A stretch of 64,000 bases of DNA from Streptomyces sp. PR69. Lineage in GTDB: Bacteria > Actinomycetota > Actinomycetes > Streptomycetales > Streptomycetaceae. A program made the translations under genes and the position numbers. Shown here one piece after another: positions 16,427-23,924 of the stretch. Positions within the stretch are counted from its first letter, which is position 1. Every line of letters starts with the position of its first letter. Where the stretch lies: contig NZ_JAOWCB010000013.1 of assembly GCF_026420845.1 (NCBI RefSeq), forward strand, positions 62,001 to 126,000, written 5' to 3'. The notes beneath the pieces were generated by a model. The model made no database searches and was not told the origin of the DNA. It was given only the letters and a program-made list of their open reading frames with translations.

Positions 16427-18598
16427 TCATGACCGCCCTCCTCGGCGTCGCCGCCTACGGCCGATCTGTGGCGTCGGTGTGGGCGTTGGCGATGTTGGCG
16501 TTGGTGCTGGGGTGTTCACGGGTCGGGTCGGGGTCGCGTGGTTGCGGTGTACCGCAGCCCGCATCGCCGCTACATCGGCCGTGGCGGGTGGTGGCGGCAG
16601 TGTCTTGACCAACGCCCAGCCGGAGGGTGCACCGTCGGCTACGAGGTTGGCGTAGGCGTAGAAGCGCGGCAGAGCCATGAAGTCCTCGGGCTCCAGCTCC
16701 GGCGCCAGCCTGGCCGTGTCGCGCGCGTCGTCGTACTCGGTGGCGAACACGAGCTTGGAACGGGCGTTGCTGTCCACGGCACTGCGCAGCGCGGGCGGGA
16801 ACTGTTCCCGGAACTGCGCGGCCAGGAACCACCCCACGCCCAGCGAGCGCGACACCGCCAGCGCATCGGCAAGTGACACCGGCAAGTTGAGGAACCGCGG
16901 CGCCTCATCGACGTAGACCACGCCCGGCCGCCGCACAGAACCGGGCTCGTTTGCCCGCTCCTGAGTGGCCTGCCAGACCTCCGCGATGACGAGGCTGCCG
17001 AGCAGCCCGGCCGTTCCTGGGCCGATGAGTCCCTCATTGAGCGGGCAAAGAACGACCTTGTTGTCCCTGAAGACGTTGCGCAGTCGGAAGCCCGCGCCAC
17101 GCTGATCGAGCATCCGCACCACCGCCGGCCGCAGCAAGAATTGCCGCAATTTGTTCATTCCCGGAGCGATTGCCGCAGCCTGCGCGCCGGGGGACTGTCC
17201 CTCGTACCAGGCCCAGAACCCGGCCAGGGCAACGTCGCCGCGTACCTGGCCAATGCGCGAGCGTCGGAACTCGGTGTCGCTGAACAGCCGGGGCAGATCC
17301 ACCAAGGTCGCGGGCGCGTCCGGGCTGCTGGTGCGCGCCAGCGTGCGCAAGCCTGCCGAGAAAATGTCTGCCGTACGAGCGCCCCACCCTTGGGCGAACA
17401 CCGCCTCGAAGACGGCCAGGATGCCGTCGACCACCACATCGGGGTCTCGGCCGACGTCCAGGGGGTTGAAGCCGACCGGGTGTTCATCGGCGGCGTTCAG
17501 CTCCACCACGTCGCGCACCCGGTACTCGGGCAGGCGGGCGAGGATGTCGTCGATGAGTTGCTGTTTTGGATCAAGCACCACGACCGGCCGACGGGCCTCG
17601 ATGTCCGCCAAGATGAGATGCAGCAGCGCCGTGGTCTTCCCAGAACCTGACGGCCCGTACGCGACTCCGTGGTAAGTCTGGTCCTTCGGCGAGATACCCA
17701 AGCGGCGGTCGTCACCAGGCGCGGCACTGCGTGCGAAGACACGGGGTCCGTCGTGGACATTGGCCGCTGCCCGCAGCGGAAGGGGATGCAGCGGCGGCAG
17801 TCCGGGAAGGTCATCCTCGCCGAGCGGCCAGCCCAGGAGGCCCACGAGCTCGGACACTCCAAGGCCGAACGGCCACCGCCACGGGCGACGACCCACGTTC
17901 AGCCGGGCAACCGAGTCACGTACCAACTCCAGCCGCACGCCGGTTCCTTGGGCTATCTTCAACGAGGTGAGCAGCGAGGTCATGAACCAGCTCCGCCGCT
18001 CCCGTTCCGGGCTGGCAACGCCGAGCCTGATGGTCAACGCCCGTCCGGGCTGTTCGGCGCGCTCGCGCAGCCGGTTGCGAATCTCCATGCTGGCCGGGCG
18101 TACTCCCGAGGTCAGCAGGTGCAGCAGAGGTGTCTCCGGATCGGCGACCTCCTTGGGCACACTGCGCGGCCTACGGCGAGGGCCGAGTACGAACTGCACG
18201 GCCATCGCCTCGCCGTTGCCCAGCGGGGCGGCCAAGGCCGACAGCAGTGCGCGCGTCGTCACCTCGGCTGCATCGGTACGCAGCGGCAGAGAAGGGGGCC
18301 GCAACCGCACGCGTGCGGCCATGGTGACCGTGACACGTTGTTCAGCCGCGCCCAGCGGCGTCAACACGGTGCCCGGCAGCAGATCCGTGAACAGCCGGCC
18401 TACTCGTGGCAGGTCGACGGGACGAGCGCCGAGCAGGTGGCGCACCCCGTGCGCGTCAGCCCGCACCTCCAGCACGACCGGCGCCCGCATGGGCTCCACT
18501 ACCAGCCGTGTCACGAAAGCTGCGACCGCCGCCTCGGTAAGCGGACGGCGAAAATGCAGCCGGGCGAACGCCACTACCTCATTCGCGTTGTTCGCCAC
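16427..18598 (-). CDS. VirD4/TraG-like conjugative ATPase
   Basis: 723-residue P-loop ATPase of the type IV coupling protein/TraG class. The Walker A is AYGPSGSGKTTALLHLI (about residue 320), followed by RRPVVVLDPKQQLID. A Walker B-like VYVDEAPRFLNLP and a late FLAAQFREQFPPAL block complete the motor. I see no clear N-terminal transmembrane pair, so it may be soluble or rely on a partner. The likely role is pumping DNA during conjugative transfer. The GTG at 18598 is chosen because AAGGAGGTGGCACGG precedes it. It overlaps the 81-residue gene by 20 bases. Confidence 0.82.
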   Translation of the reverse strand: MANNANEVVAFARLHFRRPLTEAAVAAFVTRLVVEPMRAPVVLEVRADAHGVRHLLGARPVDLPRVGRLFTDLLPGTVLTPLGAAEQRVTVTMAARVRLRPPSLPLRTDAAEVTTRALLSALAAPLGNGEAMAVQFVLGPRRRPRSVPKEVADPETPLLHLLTSGVRPASMEIRNRLRERAEQPGRALTIRLGVASPERERRSWFMTSLLTSLKIAQGTGVRLELVRDSVARLNVGRRPWRWPFGLGVSELVGLLGWPLGEDDLPGLPPLHPLPLRAAANVHDGPRVFARSAAPGDDRRLGISPKDQTYHGVAYGPSGSGKTTALLHLILADIEARRPVVVLDPKQQLIDDILARLPEYRVRDVVELNAADEHPVGFNPLDVGRDPDVVVDGILAVFEAVFAQGWGARTADIFSAGLRTLARTSSPDAPATLVDLPRLFSDTEFRRSRIGQVRGDVALAGFWAWYEGQSPGAQAAAIAPGMNKLRQFLLRPAVVRMLDQRGAGFRLRNVFRDNKVVLCPLNEGLIGPGTAGLLGSLVIAEVWQATQERANEPGSVRRPGVVYVDEAPRFLNLPVSLADALAVSRSLGVGWFLAAQFREQFPPALRSAVDSNARSKLVFATEYDDARDTARLAPELEPEDFMALPRFYAYANLVADGAPSGWALVKTLPPPPATADVAAMRAAVHRNHATPTRPVNTPAPTPTSPTPTPTPQIGRRRRRRGGRS

Positions 18599-18824
18599 CC
18601 GTGCCACCTCCTTGCGTATCCGGCTCTTGCGCGTTCGGCTGGTCAACCTCCTGGCCGGCGTTGTGCTGCTCCTGGGCCTGACGCTCGGCCTCGGCCTGAG
18701 CCAAACTCAGGAGTGCACGACCCAATTTGTTTAGGTCAGGGGGGTCTCTGCGTATCCCGCGCACCACCAAACGCCGTTCGCGCTTGTCGCGCGGGCTCTT
18801 GTTGTTCCTCTTTCGTTTTCCCAT
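18579..18824 (-). CDS. Small basic/charged hypothetical protein (81 aa)
   Basis: 81 residues, beginning MGKRKRNNKSPRDKRERRL and ending in a Gln/Glu/Gly-rich tail. The first 30 residues are very basic, the middle is a short helix (LGRALLSLAQAEAERQAQEQ) and the end is polar and disordered. GGAAGGAGGCGAGTAC immediately upstream of the ATG at 18824 is one of the best ribosome-binding sites in the window. It overlaps the VirD4-like gene, so translational coupling is likely. No function recognised; nucleic-acid binding is possible. Confidence 0.7.
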   Translation of the reverse strand: MGKRKRNNKSPRDKRERRLVVRGIRRDPPDLNKLGRALLSLAQAEAERQAQEQHNAGQEVDQPNAQEPDTQGGGTGGEQRE

Positions 18825-18974
18825 GTACTCGCCTCCTTCCTGTTTCGGTTGCTGCTGGGTGTTGACGATCGTCAACACCTCGCTTTTTCCACTAATTAGA
18901 TATTTCCCACCACTCGTCAAGCGAAGTTGTCCATTCCACAACGCTCTACCTCTGGTGTTCGAGCGAGCGGTGGA

Positions 18975-19181
18975 TCACCAGCGGGAGCGCCGCCAGCGGA
19001 CAAACTCCACCGCACCCCAGGTGATTCCTGCAATCCCGAATGCCGCAATAATCCAGGGCAGAATGGTCCGCAGCAGATCGACCGCTACGGTCAGCGCCAG
19101 CGCCGTTCCGAGTACCAGCAAGCCGACTTGGAACAACCACTGGAACGGATTCTTGAACGGGCTCATACCGCCGTTGTTCAT
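18975..19181 (-). CDS. Small membrane protein (68 aa)
   Basis: 68 residues with two hydrophobic helices (about 17-35, VGLLVLGTALALTVAVDLL, and 40-57, LPWIIAAFGIAGITWGAV) and a basic C-terminus (VRWRRSRW). GAGGTGA before the ATG at 19181 supports translation. It sits between the methyltransferase and the VirD4-like ATPase. The latter lacks visible membrane helices, so this protein could be its membrane partner. That is inference from position. Confidence 0.65.
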   Translation of the reverse strand: MNNGGMSPFKNPFQWLFQVGLLVLGTALALTVAVDLLRTILPWIIAAFGIAGITWGAVEFVRWRRSRW

Positions 19182-19187
19182 GGCGCG

Positions 19188-19781
19188 TCACCTCGCTTGC
19201 TGGTCGCTGGGGACCGGATAGCCCGGGATGCTGATGTCGGCCTCGACCTCGTTGCCCCAGATGCACCACTGCCGGTTACTCGGCGGACGACGCCGGGCAA
19301 ACAGCTCCAGGTAGGGGCCGGCGGAGATCCGCTCTATGACCGCGTACTGCTCGTCGGGCTTCCTTGAGTGTTCCTGCACGGGCGCATTGATCCACGTCGG
19401 CTGGCTGCGGAACCGTACCGGCGCGTTACCCCGAGTAGCGAACAGCAGGTGCTCAGTCGCGTTGCGGAGCGTGTGCCCTAGGCCCAGCCGGAACTTGATC
19501 CAGGTCAGCGGCGCCCGCACGGTGAAACCCCACGCTTCGGCTACTTCGTAGCCGTCACGCAGCGTGTTGTTGGTCACCCACAACCACAGGTGTGCGTCGT
19601 CCTCGGCCAAGTCCCGTACGGGCAAGGCTTCGATCCCCTCCCGGGACATGAGCGAGTAGTGCCGCTCGGCGCCTTTTCCGCCAGTTTGGTTCGTCGACCA
19701 CGGAGGGTCGGCCAGGATGGTCCGGAACTTCTTCGGAACATCACCCGACGTCCGATACCGTTCCTCTTCGTTGTTATTCAC
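19188..19781 (-). CDS. MT-A70 family adenine methyltransferase
   Basis: 197-residue SAM-dependent N6-adenine methyltransferase. The catalytic DPPW is at residues 25-28 in RTILADPPWSTNQ, followed by HLWLWVTNNTL and ATEHLLFATRG. The end (RPPSNRQWCIWGNEVE) matches the MT-A70 fold. On mobile elements these enzymes usually methylate DNA, either to protect it from host restriction or as orphan regulators; no restriction gene is adjacent. The GTG at 19781 has AAGGAG ten bases upstream. An upstream reading to 19964 is of plasmid-spacer composition and lacks a site. It lies four genes from the conjugation ATPase in the same direction. Confidence 0.88.
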   Translation of the reverse strand: MNNNEEERYRTSGDVPKKFRTILADPPWSTNQTGGKGAERHYSLMSREGIEALPVRDLAEDDAHLWLWVTNNTLRDGYEVAEAWGFTVRAPLTWIKFRLGLGHTLRNATEHLLFATRGNAPVRFRSQPTWINAPVQEHSRKPDEQYAVIERISAGPYLELFARRRPPSNRQWCIWGNEVEADISIPGYPVPSDQQAR

Positions 19782-19804
19782 GTACTTCTTTCTCCTTTCT
19801 GTTA

Positions 19805-19915
19805 CCGGCTCACTTGTCTTTGGGTTGAGCCGGGATACGCGCTTGACTGTGACAAAGCGCGCAAGTCTTGGAAACCGTTGGTTCGCTTGAAGGTTCGGGC
19901 GAACATTCGCCCGAA
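19805..19915. other. Two palindromes in the VWA/methyltransferase spacer
   Basis: The 223-base spacer holds CCGGCTCA (19805-19812) paired with TGAGCCGG (19826-19833), and a nearly loop-free palindrome TTCGGGCGAA (19894-19903) with TTCGCCCGAA (19906-19915). The second resembles an operator or a terminator for the upstream VWA gene. Nothing else is evident in the spacer. Confidence 0.45.
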
Positions 19916-20004
19916 GACACGGGCGCCGTCCTCCGTCGGCATCTCTGGTCGGCACCCACAGCACGCAGCGAAGAAATGCGTTGTGGAATGAGCAACGAGC
20001 CGGG

Positions 20005-20709
20005 CTAGCGCTGTTCCTTATGCACGTAGCTGCCGGGTCGGTGCGTCACCAGGCTGGCGAACAGAGCACGCGCCACCGCGCCCGGAGGGTCGTCGCGCTG
20101 GATAGGCGTCACGGTGATGGATTCCGCGAAGGCGTCTTCCGCGACGTAGCCACCGAGCACTACGGCATGAACCGCGCCGGGGAATTCGGCCAGTTCGGTC
20201 AATGCGGCAGACGGATGGGCGTCCAAAAGCATGAAGTCCGACAGCACCACGACCGTGGCCTCGTGCTTGGGATGCGCCTCGGCCAGCGCGACCGCCTGGC
20301 GCAGGCTGGGAAGGAGGCAACTGCTCCCCGCGCCGTCCGGCGGGATCTGCAACCCGGCCCGCAACCGCTCCATGTTCCCGTTGCTGATCGTCAGCGGCGG
20401 CACATCGCCACTCGTCGGGGAGTCGAAGTGCAGTACCGCCCCCAGTTCGTGAGGCGCGACCTTCTTACGGGCCACGGCAGCGAAGGCGTACTCCACCTCC
20501 CCATACCGGGCTGACACAGGGTCGGAACCCACCGCCGGGCCAACCACCGACCCGGAGTTGTCGAAGATAGAGATGAGCAGTGTCGGGACGGGCGATGGAC
20601 GTCCGGCAGCCCCGAGCCGAAACTCCTTCGACGACGGCCGATACTGCGTGCGGGCCGGCGCGCGGCCGAGCAGTGACACCGGAACCATCCGAGACGGCAA
20701 CAGGATCAC
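20005..20709 (-). CDS. von Willebrand factor A domain protein
   Basis: 234-residue protein. A VWA fold starts at about residue 42 with LLISIFDNSGSVVG, which holds the metal-binding DxSxS motif at residues 50-54. VVLSDFMLLD and GAVHAVVLGG follow. VWA domains bind partners through a bound metal ion; in bacteria they often pair with AAA ATPases or surface proteins. The start GTG at 20709 overlaps the stop of the upstream membrane-protein gene (GTGA), so the two are coupled. No signal peptide is visible, so a cytoplasmic site is likely. The precise role in the element is unknown. Confidence 0.72.
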   Translation of the reverse strand: MILLPSRMVPVSLLGRAPARTQYRPSSKEFRLGAAGRPSPVPTLLISIFDNSGSVVGPAVGSDPVSARYGEVEYAFAAVARKKVAPHELGAVLHFDSPTSGDVPPLTISNGNMERLRAGLQIPPDGAGSSCLLPSLRQAVALAEAHPKHEATVVVLSDFMLLDAHPSAALTELAEFPGAVHAVVLGGYVAEDAFAESITVTPIQRDDPPGAVARALFASLVTHRPGSYVHKEQR

Positions 20710-21800
20710 CGCACATCACCGTTGACATGCTCGAAGTGCTGCCGGTCGCGCCGACCGACCACGTGGCCCTCGGCGGGGAAGCCGTGTCCGAGTACCTGGG
20801 GGTTATTGCGTTGGACGCGCCAGTTCAGGGCCTCCATCCGCCAGGCCGCCGCCTGTCCGCGCAGCACCGACTCCGTCTGTACCGACCGGGCCGCTTCCTC
20901 GGCCTCGGCCCGCTGCTTCACGGCCGACGAGGCGGCAAGCTTCTGGTACCGCGCCTCGGCCCGCCGGGCACGCCTTTCCTTGGCGTACACCAGGTCGCTT
21001 ACCTCGTCCCCGGCTGAGAAGCCGAGCAGGAAGGAACCGGCGGCTGTCGCTGCTGCCAGACACCCGAACGTCAGCCCAGCCGCGGCGCCTTCGGTAATTC
21101 CTCGCAGGACGTACACCCCCGAGGCCGCCAGCAGCACCACGCCCAGCGATACGACCCCGACCAGCCCCACCAGCCCGAGGCCCTTGTCCGTGTCGCCGGA
21201 GAACAACCGGATGTAGCGGCGCTCGTCGTCACTCAGCGAGTTCGCGTCGCGCTGCCGCATCCGGGCCATTCGCAGGTACTTGATTTCGAGCCCCACCAGG
21301 CCCGCGCAACCGGCAGCGACGCCGGACGCCAGCGCCTGACCAAAGGCGATGTAGGGAACATCGCCCCAGCTCACCGCCGAGGCCCATACGCCGGCCATGT
21401 CCCCGAGCACCAAGATCAGCCAGCACACCCAGTACCGGAGTTTTCCTCCCGGTTCGCGCCGTGTGTGGGGCGAAAGCACCCGCGCGGCGTGCAGGTAGTC
21501 CTCACGCGCCTGCCGAAGCTCTTCCTCCTGGCCGACGAGCAGGATTTGAACCCCAGCAGCCGCACCGTCCAGGCCACGAGCCTGCGTGCGCAGCGGACGG
21601 CCCTGTTCCTCGCCCTCGGCTGACCACAACACCTCTTGCTCGCGTGCCAGCGCCGCGTACTCGCGCTCGCTGTACGCTTCGCCGATGTTGCCCGGCCTGG
21701 CCAGTGCCGCGATCTCATCCAGCCGGGGCAGAGAGATCGCGTCCGCTTCTTCCGTCCACGTCTCGGCAGGCTCACCCGAGGCAGCCAACTCCTTCGCCAC
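20706..21800 (-). CDS. Polytopic membrane protein, coiled-coil ends
   Basis: About 364 residues. The N-terminal third is soluble and helical (REYAALAREQEVLWSAEGEE, LLVGQEEELRQAREDYLHAA). Four or more membrane segments follow (WVCWLILVLGDMAGVWASAV, LASGVAAGCAGLVGLEI, GLVGLVGVVSLGVVLLAAS, LTFGCLAAATAAGSFLLGFS). A basic coiled-coil tail follows them. No catalytic motif was recognised. Two starts are possible: a GTG at 21800 right after the upstream stop, or a GTG at 21839 overlapping it. It is translationally tied to a VWA protein downstream and a VWA-like lipoprotein upstream, which suggests a membrane complex. Confidence 0.7.
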   Translation of the reverse strand: MAKELAASGEPAETWTEEADAISLPRLDEIAALARPGNIGEAYSEREYAALAREQEVLWSAEGEEQGRPLRTQARGLDGAAAGVQILLVGQEEELRQAREDYLHAARVLSPHTRREPGGKLRYWVCWLILVLGDMAGVWASAVSWGDVPYIAFGQALASGVAAGCAGLVGLEIKYLRMARMRQRDANSLSDDERRYIRLFSGDTDKGLGLVGLVGVVSLGVVLLAASGVYVLRGITEGAAAGLTFGCLAAATAAGSFLLGFSAGDEVSDLVYAKERRARRAEARYQKLAASSAVKQRAEAEEAARSVQTESVLRGQAAAWRMEALNWRVQRNNPQVLGHGFPAEGHVVGRRDRQHFEHVNGDVR

Positions 21801-21802
21801 GC

Positions 21803-22624
21803 CTACCGCCCCACCGCATAGTCGGTGACTGACGTGCACTCGTCAGCCTTCGTACGCTTACACAGGGAGTCGAAGTAGGCGACCAGGCCCTCGACCACCG
21901 CCGACTTGGGCGGCTTACCGGCCACGTTGCCCAGGCCCGCGAAGATCACGGACGCACCGGATAGCTTCGGCACCGAGGCCTTCTCGGCCAGGGCAGCGGC
22001 CTTCTCCGGGCTCAGCGGCTCCTTGTAGAAGTTGACACCGCCAACCGTCTGGAAGCCGTCCGTGAAGATGACCACGTGGAGCCGGTAGTCCTCACCGAGC
22101 TGGTCGTGCCACTCACCGGCAAGACGGAGCTGCGAGGTGATATCCGAGCCGCCGCTCGGCAGTTCGGCGACAGCGGCGTCGTAGCCGCCCCGGATCTGCG
22201 TCATCGTCTTGTCGACCAGCTCCGGCACGCGCCGCAGGCGGCTGTTGGTTGTCGCACCATGTGGCTTGAGCGTGTCGTCGAACAGTTCGACCGCCCCAGC
22301 GCTCGACGGGCCGAAGATCTCCACCCGCAGCCGACCGCCACACACCGCGGTTTCTCTGGCGATTTCCTCGACGCCATCCAGCCGCTTCGACTTGATGGCT
22401 TCACTGTCGCTTGAACCGGTGCCGTCGAGCCGCACCATGGTCGCGGGCGGCTTCGCCTCGCACGTAGACGCGATGCGCCGAAGCTCGTCCAGTCCGCCGG
22501 GCGGCGGGGCGTCGTTGATGAGCCCGCAGCCGGTGACCGTCGCCGCCACAGCAGTCGCAACCGTCAAGGCCAGCGAGCCGGGAACGGGCCAACGCACCTG
22601 CGCCGGCCCCTTCTTGGATTCCAT
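21803..22624 (-). CDS. VWA-like lipoprotein
   Basis: 273 residues beginning MESKKGPAQVRWPVPGSLAL. A lipoprotein signal ends with the lipobox VTGC at about residues 30-33 (AVAATVTGCGLINDAPP), so the mature protein would be tethered to the outer face of the membrane. The body has a VWA-like arrangement: TMVRLDGTGSSDSEA near the metal site, LHVVIFTDGFQTVGG and SGASVIFAGLG. GAGGAGGTACTTC before the ATG at 22624 fixes the start. It heads a run that continues with the membrane protein and cytoplasmic VWA protein. Possible role in cell-surface contact during transfer; not demonstrated. Confidence 0.72.
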   Translation of the reverse strand: MESKKGPAQVRWPVPGSLALTVATAVAATVTGCGLINDAPPPGGLDELRRIASTCEAKPPATMVRLDGTGSSDSEAIKSKRLDGVEEIARETAVCGGRLRVEIFGPSSAGAVELFDDTLKPHGATTNSRLRRVPELVDKTMTQIRGGYDAAVAELPSGGSDITSQLRLAGEWHDQLGEDYRLHVVIFTDGFQTVGGVNFYKEPLSPEKAAALAEKASVPKLSGASVIFAGLGNVAGKPPKSAVVEGLVAYFDSLCKRTKADECTSVTDYAVGR

Positions 22625-22698
22625 GAAGTACCTCCTCAAGAGGATTGGTTGAGGGATTGAGAAGCGGCCGGGCACGAGCGCCCGGCCGCAGAGGGAAG

Positions 22699-22878
22699 TC
22701 ACCAGCGCCGGTTTTCGGGGCTGGTCAGAGGGATGAGATCGACCGCATCCAGCTCGGCGTGTAGTCGTGCACGGCTACGTTCCTGAGCCGCCTTACGGCC
22801 GGCCTCGGTTCGCTCGATGAATGCCACCAGCGACATGTAGGTCATGGCGAGGTGGTAGGTCAGGTTCGACGTCTCCAT
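22699..22878 (-). CDS. Hypothetical protein (59 aa)
   Basis: 59 residues, beginning METSNLTYHLAMTYMSLVAF and ending SPENRRW. The N-terminal third is mildly hydrophobic and the middle is a charged helix (ERTEAGRKAAQERSRARLHA). Its ATG overlaps the stop of the 52-residue gene upstream (TAATG), so the two are translationally coupled. No family recognised. It lies 74 bases before the lipoprotein gene in the same direction. Confidence 0.6.
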   Translation of the reverse strand: METSNLTYHLAMTYMSLVAFIERTEAGRKAAQERSRARLHAELDAVDLIPLTSPENRRW

Positions 22879-23036
22879 TACCGCTCACCGCCCTTGCCAT
22901 CGCGCTGCTCGTGATCCCGAATGGCCTTGTACGCCTCGCCCAAGTGGTGACCCACCGGGTTGTCCCGGCGGTTCAGTTGCCACTGACGAATGCGGCCGAG
23001 GTAGTAGACCGCTATTACGGCGATGATGAGTTCCAT
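22878..23036 (-). CDS. Small membrane-anchored protein (52 aa)
   Basis: 52 residues, with a single N-terminal hydrophobic helix (MELIIAVIAVYYLGRI) and a charged cytoplasmic tail (RDNPVGHHLGEAYKAIRDHE). GAAGGAC nine bases before the ATG at 23036 supports translation. It is the first gene of the long leftward run that ends at the recombinase, so its promoter should lie in 23040-23260. Function unknown. Confidence 0.6.
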   Translation of the reverse strand: MELIIAVIAVYYLGRIRQWQLNRRDNPVGHHLGEAYKAIRDHEQRDGKGGER

Positions 23037-23261
23037 CGTCTTTGCGTCCTTCTTGCTTGCGTTCGGCCGTGAGCATGAGTCTCCGGCCTACAGGTGTTTA
23101 CATAGCGCCTATCTGCGACACGGCTCGCCATGCGTGGCGATTGAGGAACCGTGCTGCTTTGCGGCGATGAGGCAAGCCAATCGGAGGAGGCCATGTCCGT
23201 ACCAGGGCGTTGTGCATACAGGTTTGCGGATGCCCCTGTCCGTAGACCCTCGTACACGGAC

Positions 23262-23288
23262 AAACGATCTTGACGGCAAGATCGTTTT
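23262..23288. terminator. Hairpin with T-run before an unknown gene
   Basis: 11-bp perfect stem (AAACGATCTTG at 23262-23272, CAAGATCGTTT at 23277-23287) with loop ACGG, followed by TTTTGCGTTTT. It has the form of an intrinsic terminator although the next ATG is only 13 bases away. The preceding 23037-23261 holds a TCGCCA/TGGCGA inverted repeat at 23125-23140 and no gene that I can support. Confidence 0.65.
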
Positions 23289-23300
23289 GCGTTTTAATAA

Positions 23301-23891
23301 ATGTCAAACATGCCAGAAGGAGCGCCACGTCCAGAAATTGAAAGAACGCCCGAAGGGCGCTTCTTCAACGTGGATGCCATGAGTAATGAGCAGATCGTGA
23401 TCCTGTGGCGGAGCCTTGCTGGGGCTGCCTATGAGTTAGCCGACAAATTGCATTATGGGGAGACGCACAGCCAGGGGCTATCACAGGCCAATTTAGATGC
23501 GTGCGATGATTTATGGCAGACGCTCGTCAGGGAGATGCATTACGTAGCTGAACGTGACCCCGAGCGTATTAGGGCGCTTGTAGAGAGCTCCGTCCAGAGC
23601 CAGGAAAGCCTAGATAGGGAACTAGTAGCACGAGTTTCTCCAAGTCTAATCAATCATGACTACGAGTTCACACGAGACGTCATGGTGTTCTTGAACACCA
23701 CCGGTGATCGCGCTCCTGAGGGTCCCGCAACTGGTGTCTGGTCTGAAATTGCTGGGCACTGCACGGGAATACTCATGCGTGATCACCTGGCACCAGAGCA
23801 GATCGCAGACTTCAACGCTCACCTCACTGCTCACGGGGAGTGGCACGAGATCGATCCAGCCCCGCCCGGCGTGGAGTACTGGGCCTGCTAG
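23301..23891 (+). CDS. Hypothetical protein (196 aa), AT-richer
   Basis: 196-residue acidic, soluble protein with no recognised family. It contains MSNEQIVILWRSLAGAAYEL and a Trp- and Pro-rich end (GEWHEIDPAPPGVEYWAC). Codon use is clearly less GC-biased than the flanking chromosome, which points to recent acquisition. No ribosome-binding site precedes the ATG at 23301. In-frame ATGs at 23310 and 23379 are alternatives, and a small GCCC-GAA-GGGC hairpin lies between them. It precedes another unknown gene by 33 bases in the same direction, so both may form one cargo unit. Confidence 0.6.
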   Translation: MSNMPEGAPRPEIERTPEGRFFNVDAMSNEQIVILWRSLAGAAYELADKLHYGETHSQGLSQANLDACDDLWQTLVREMHYVAERDPERIRALVESSVQSQESLDRELVARVSPSLINHDYEFTRDVMVFLNTTGDRAPEGPATGVWSEIAGHCTGILMRDHLAPEQIADFNAHLTAHGEWHEIDPAPPGVEYWAC

Positions 23892-23924
23892 CGAGGCGCC
23901 GCCGATCTGGGCCATACTGCGTAC

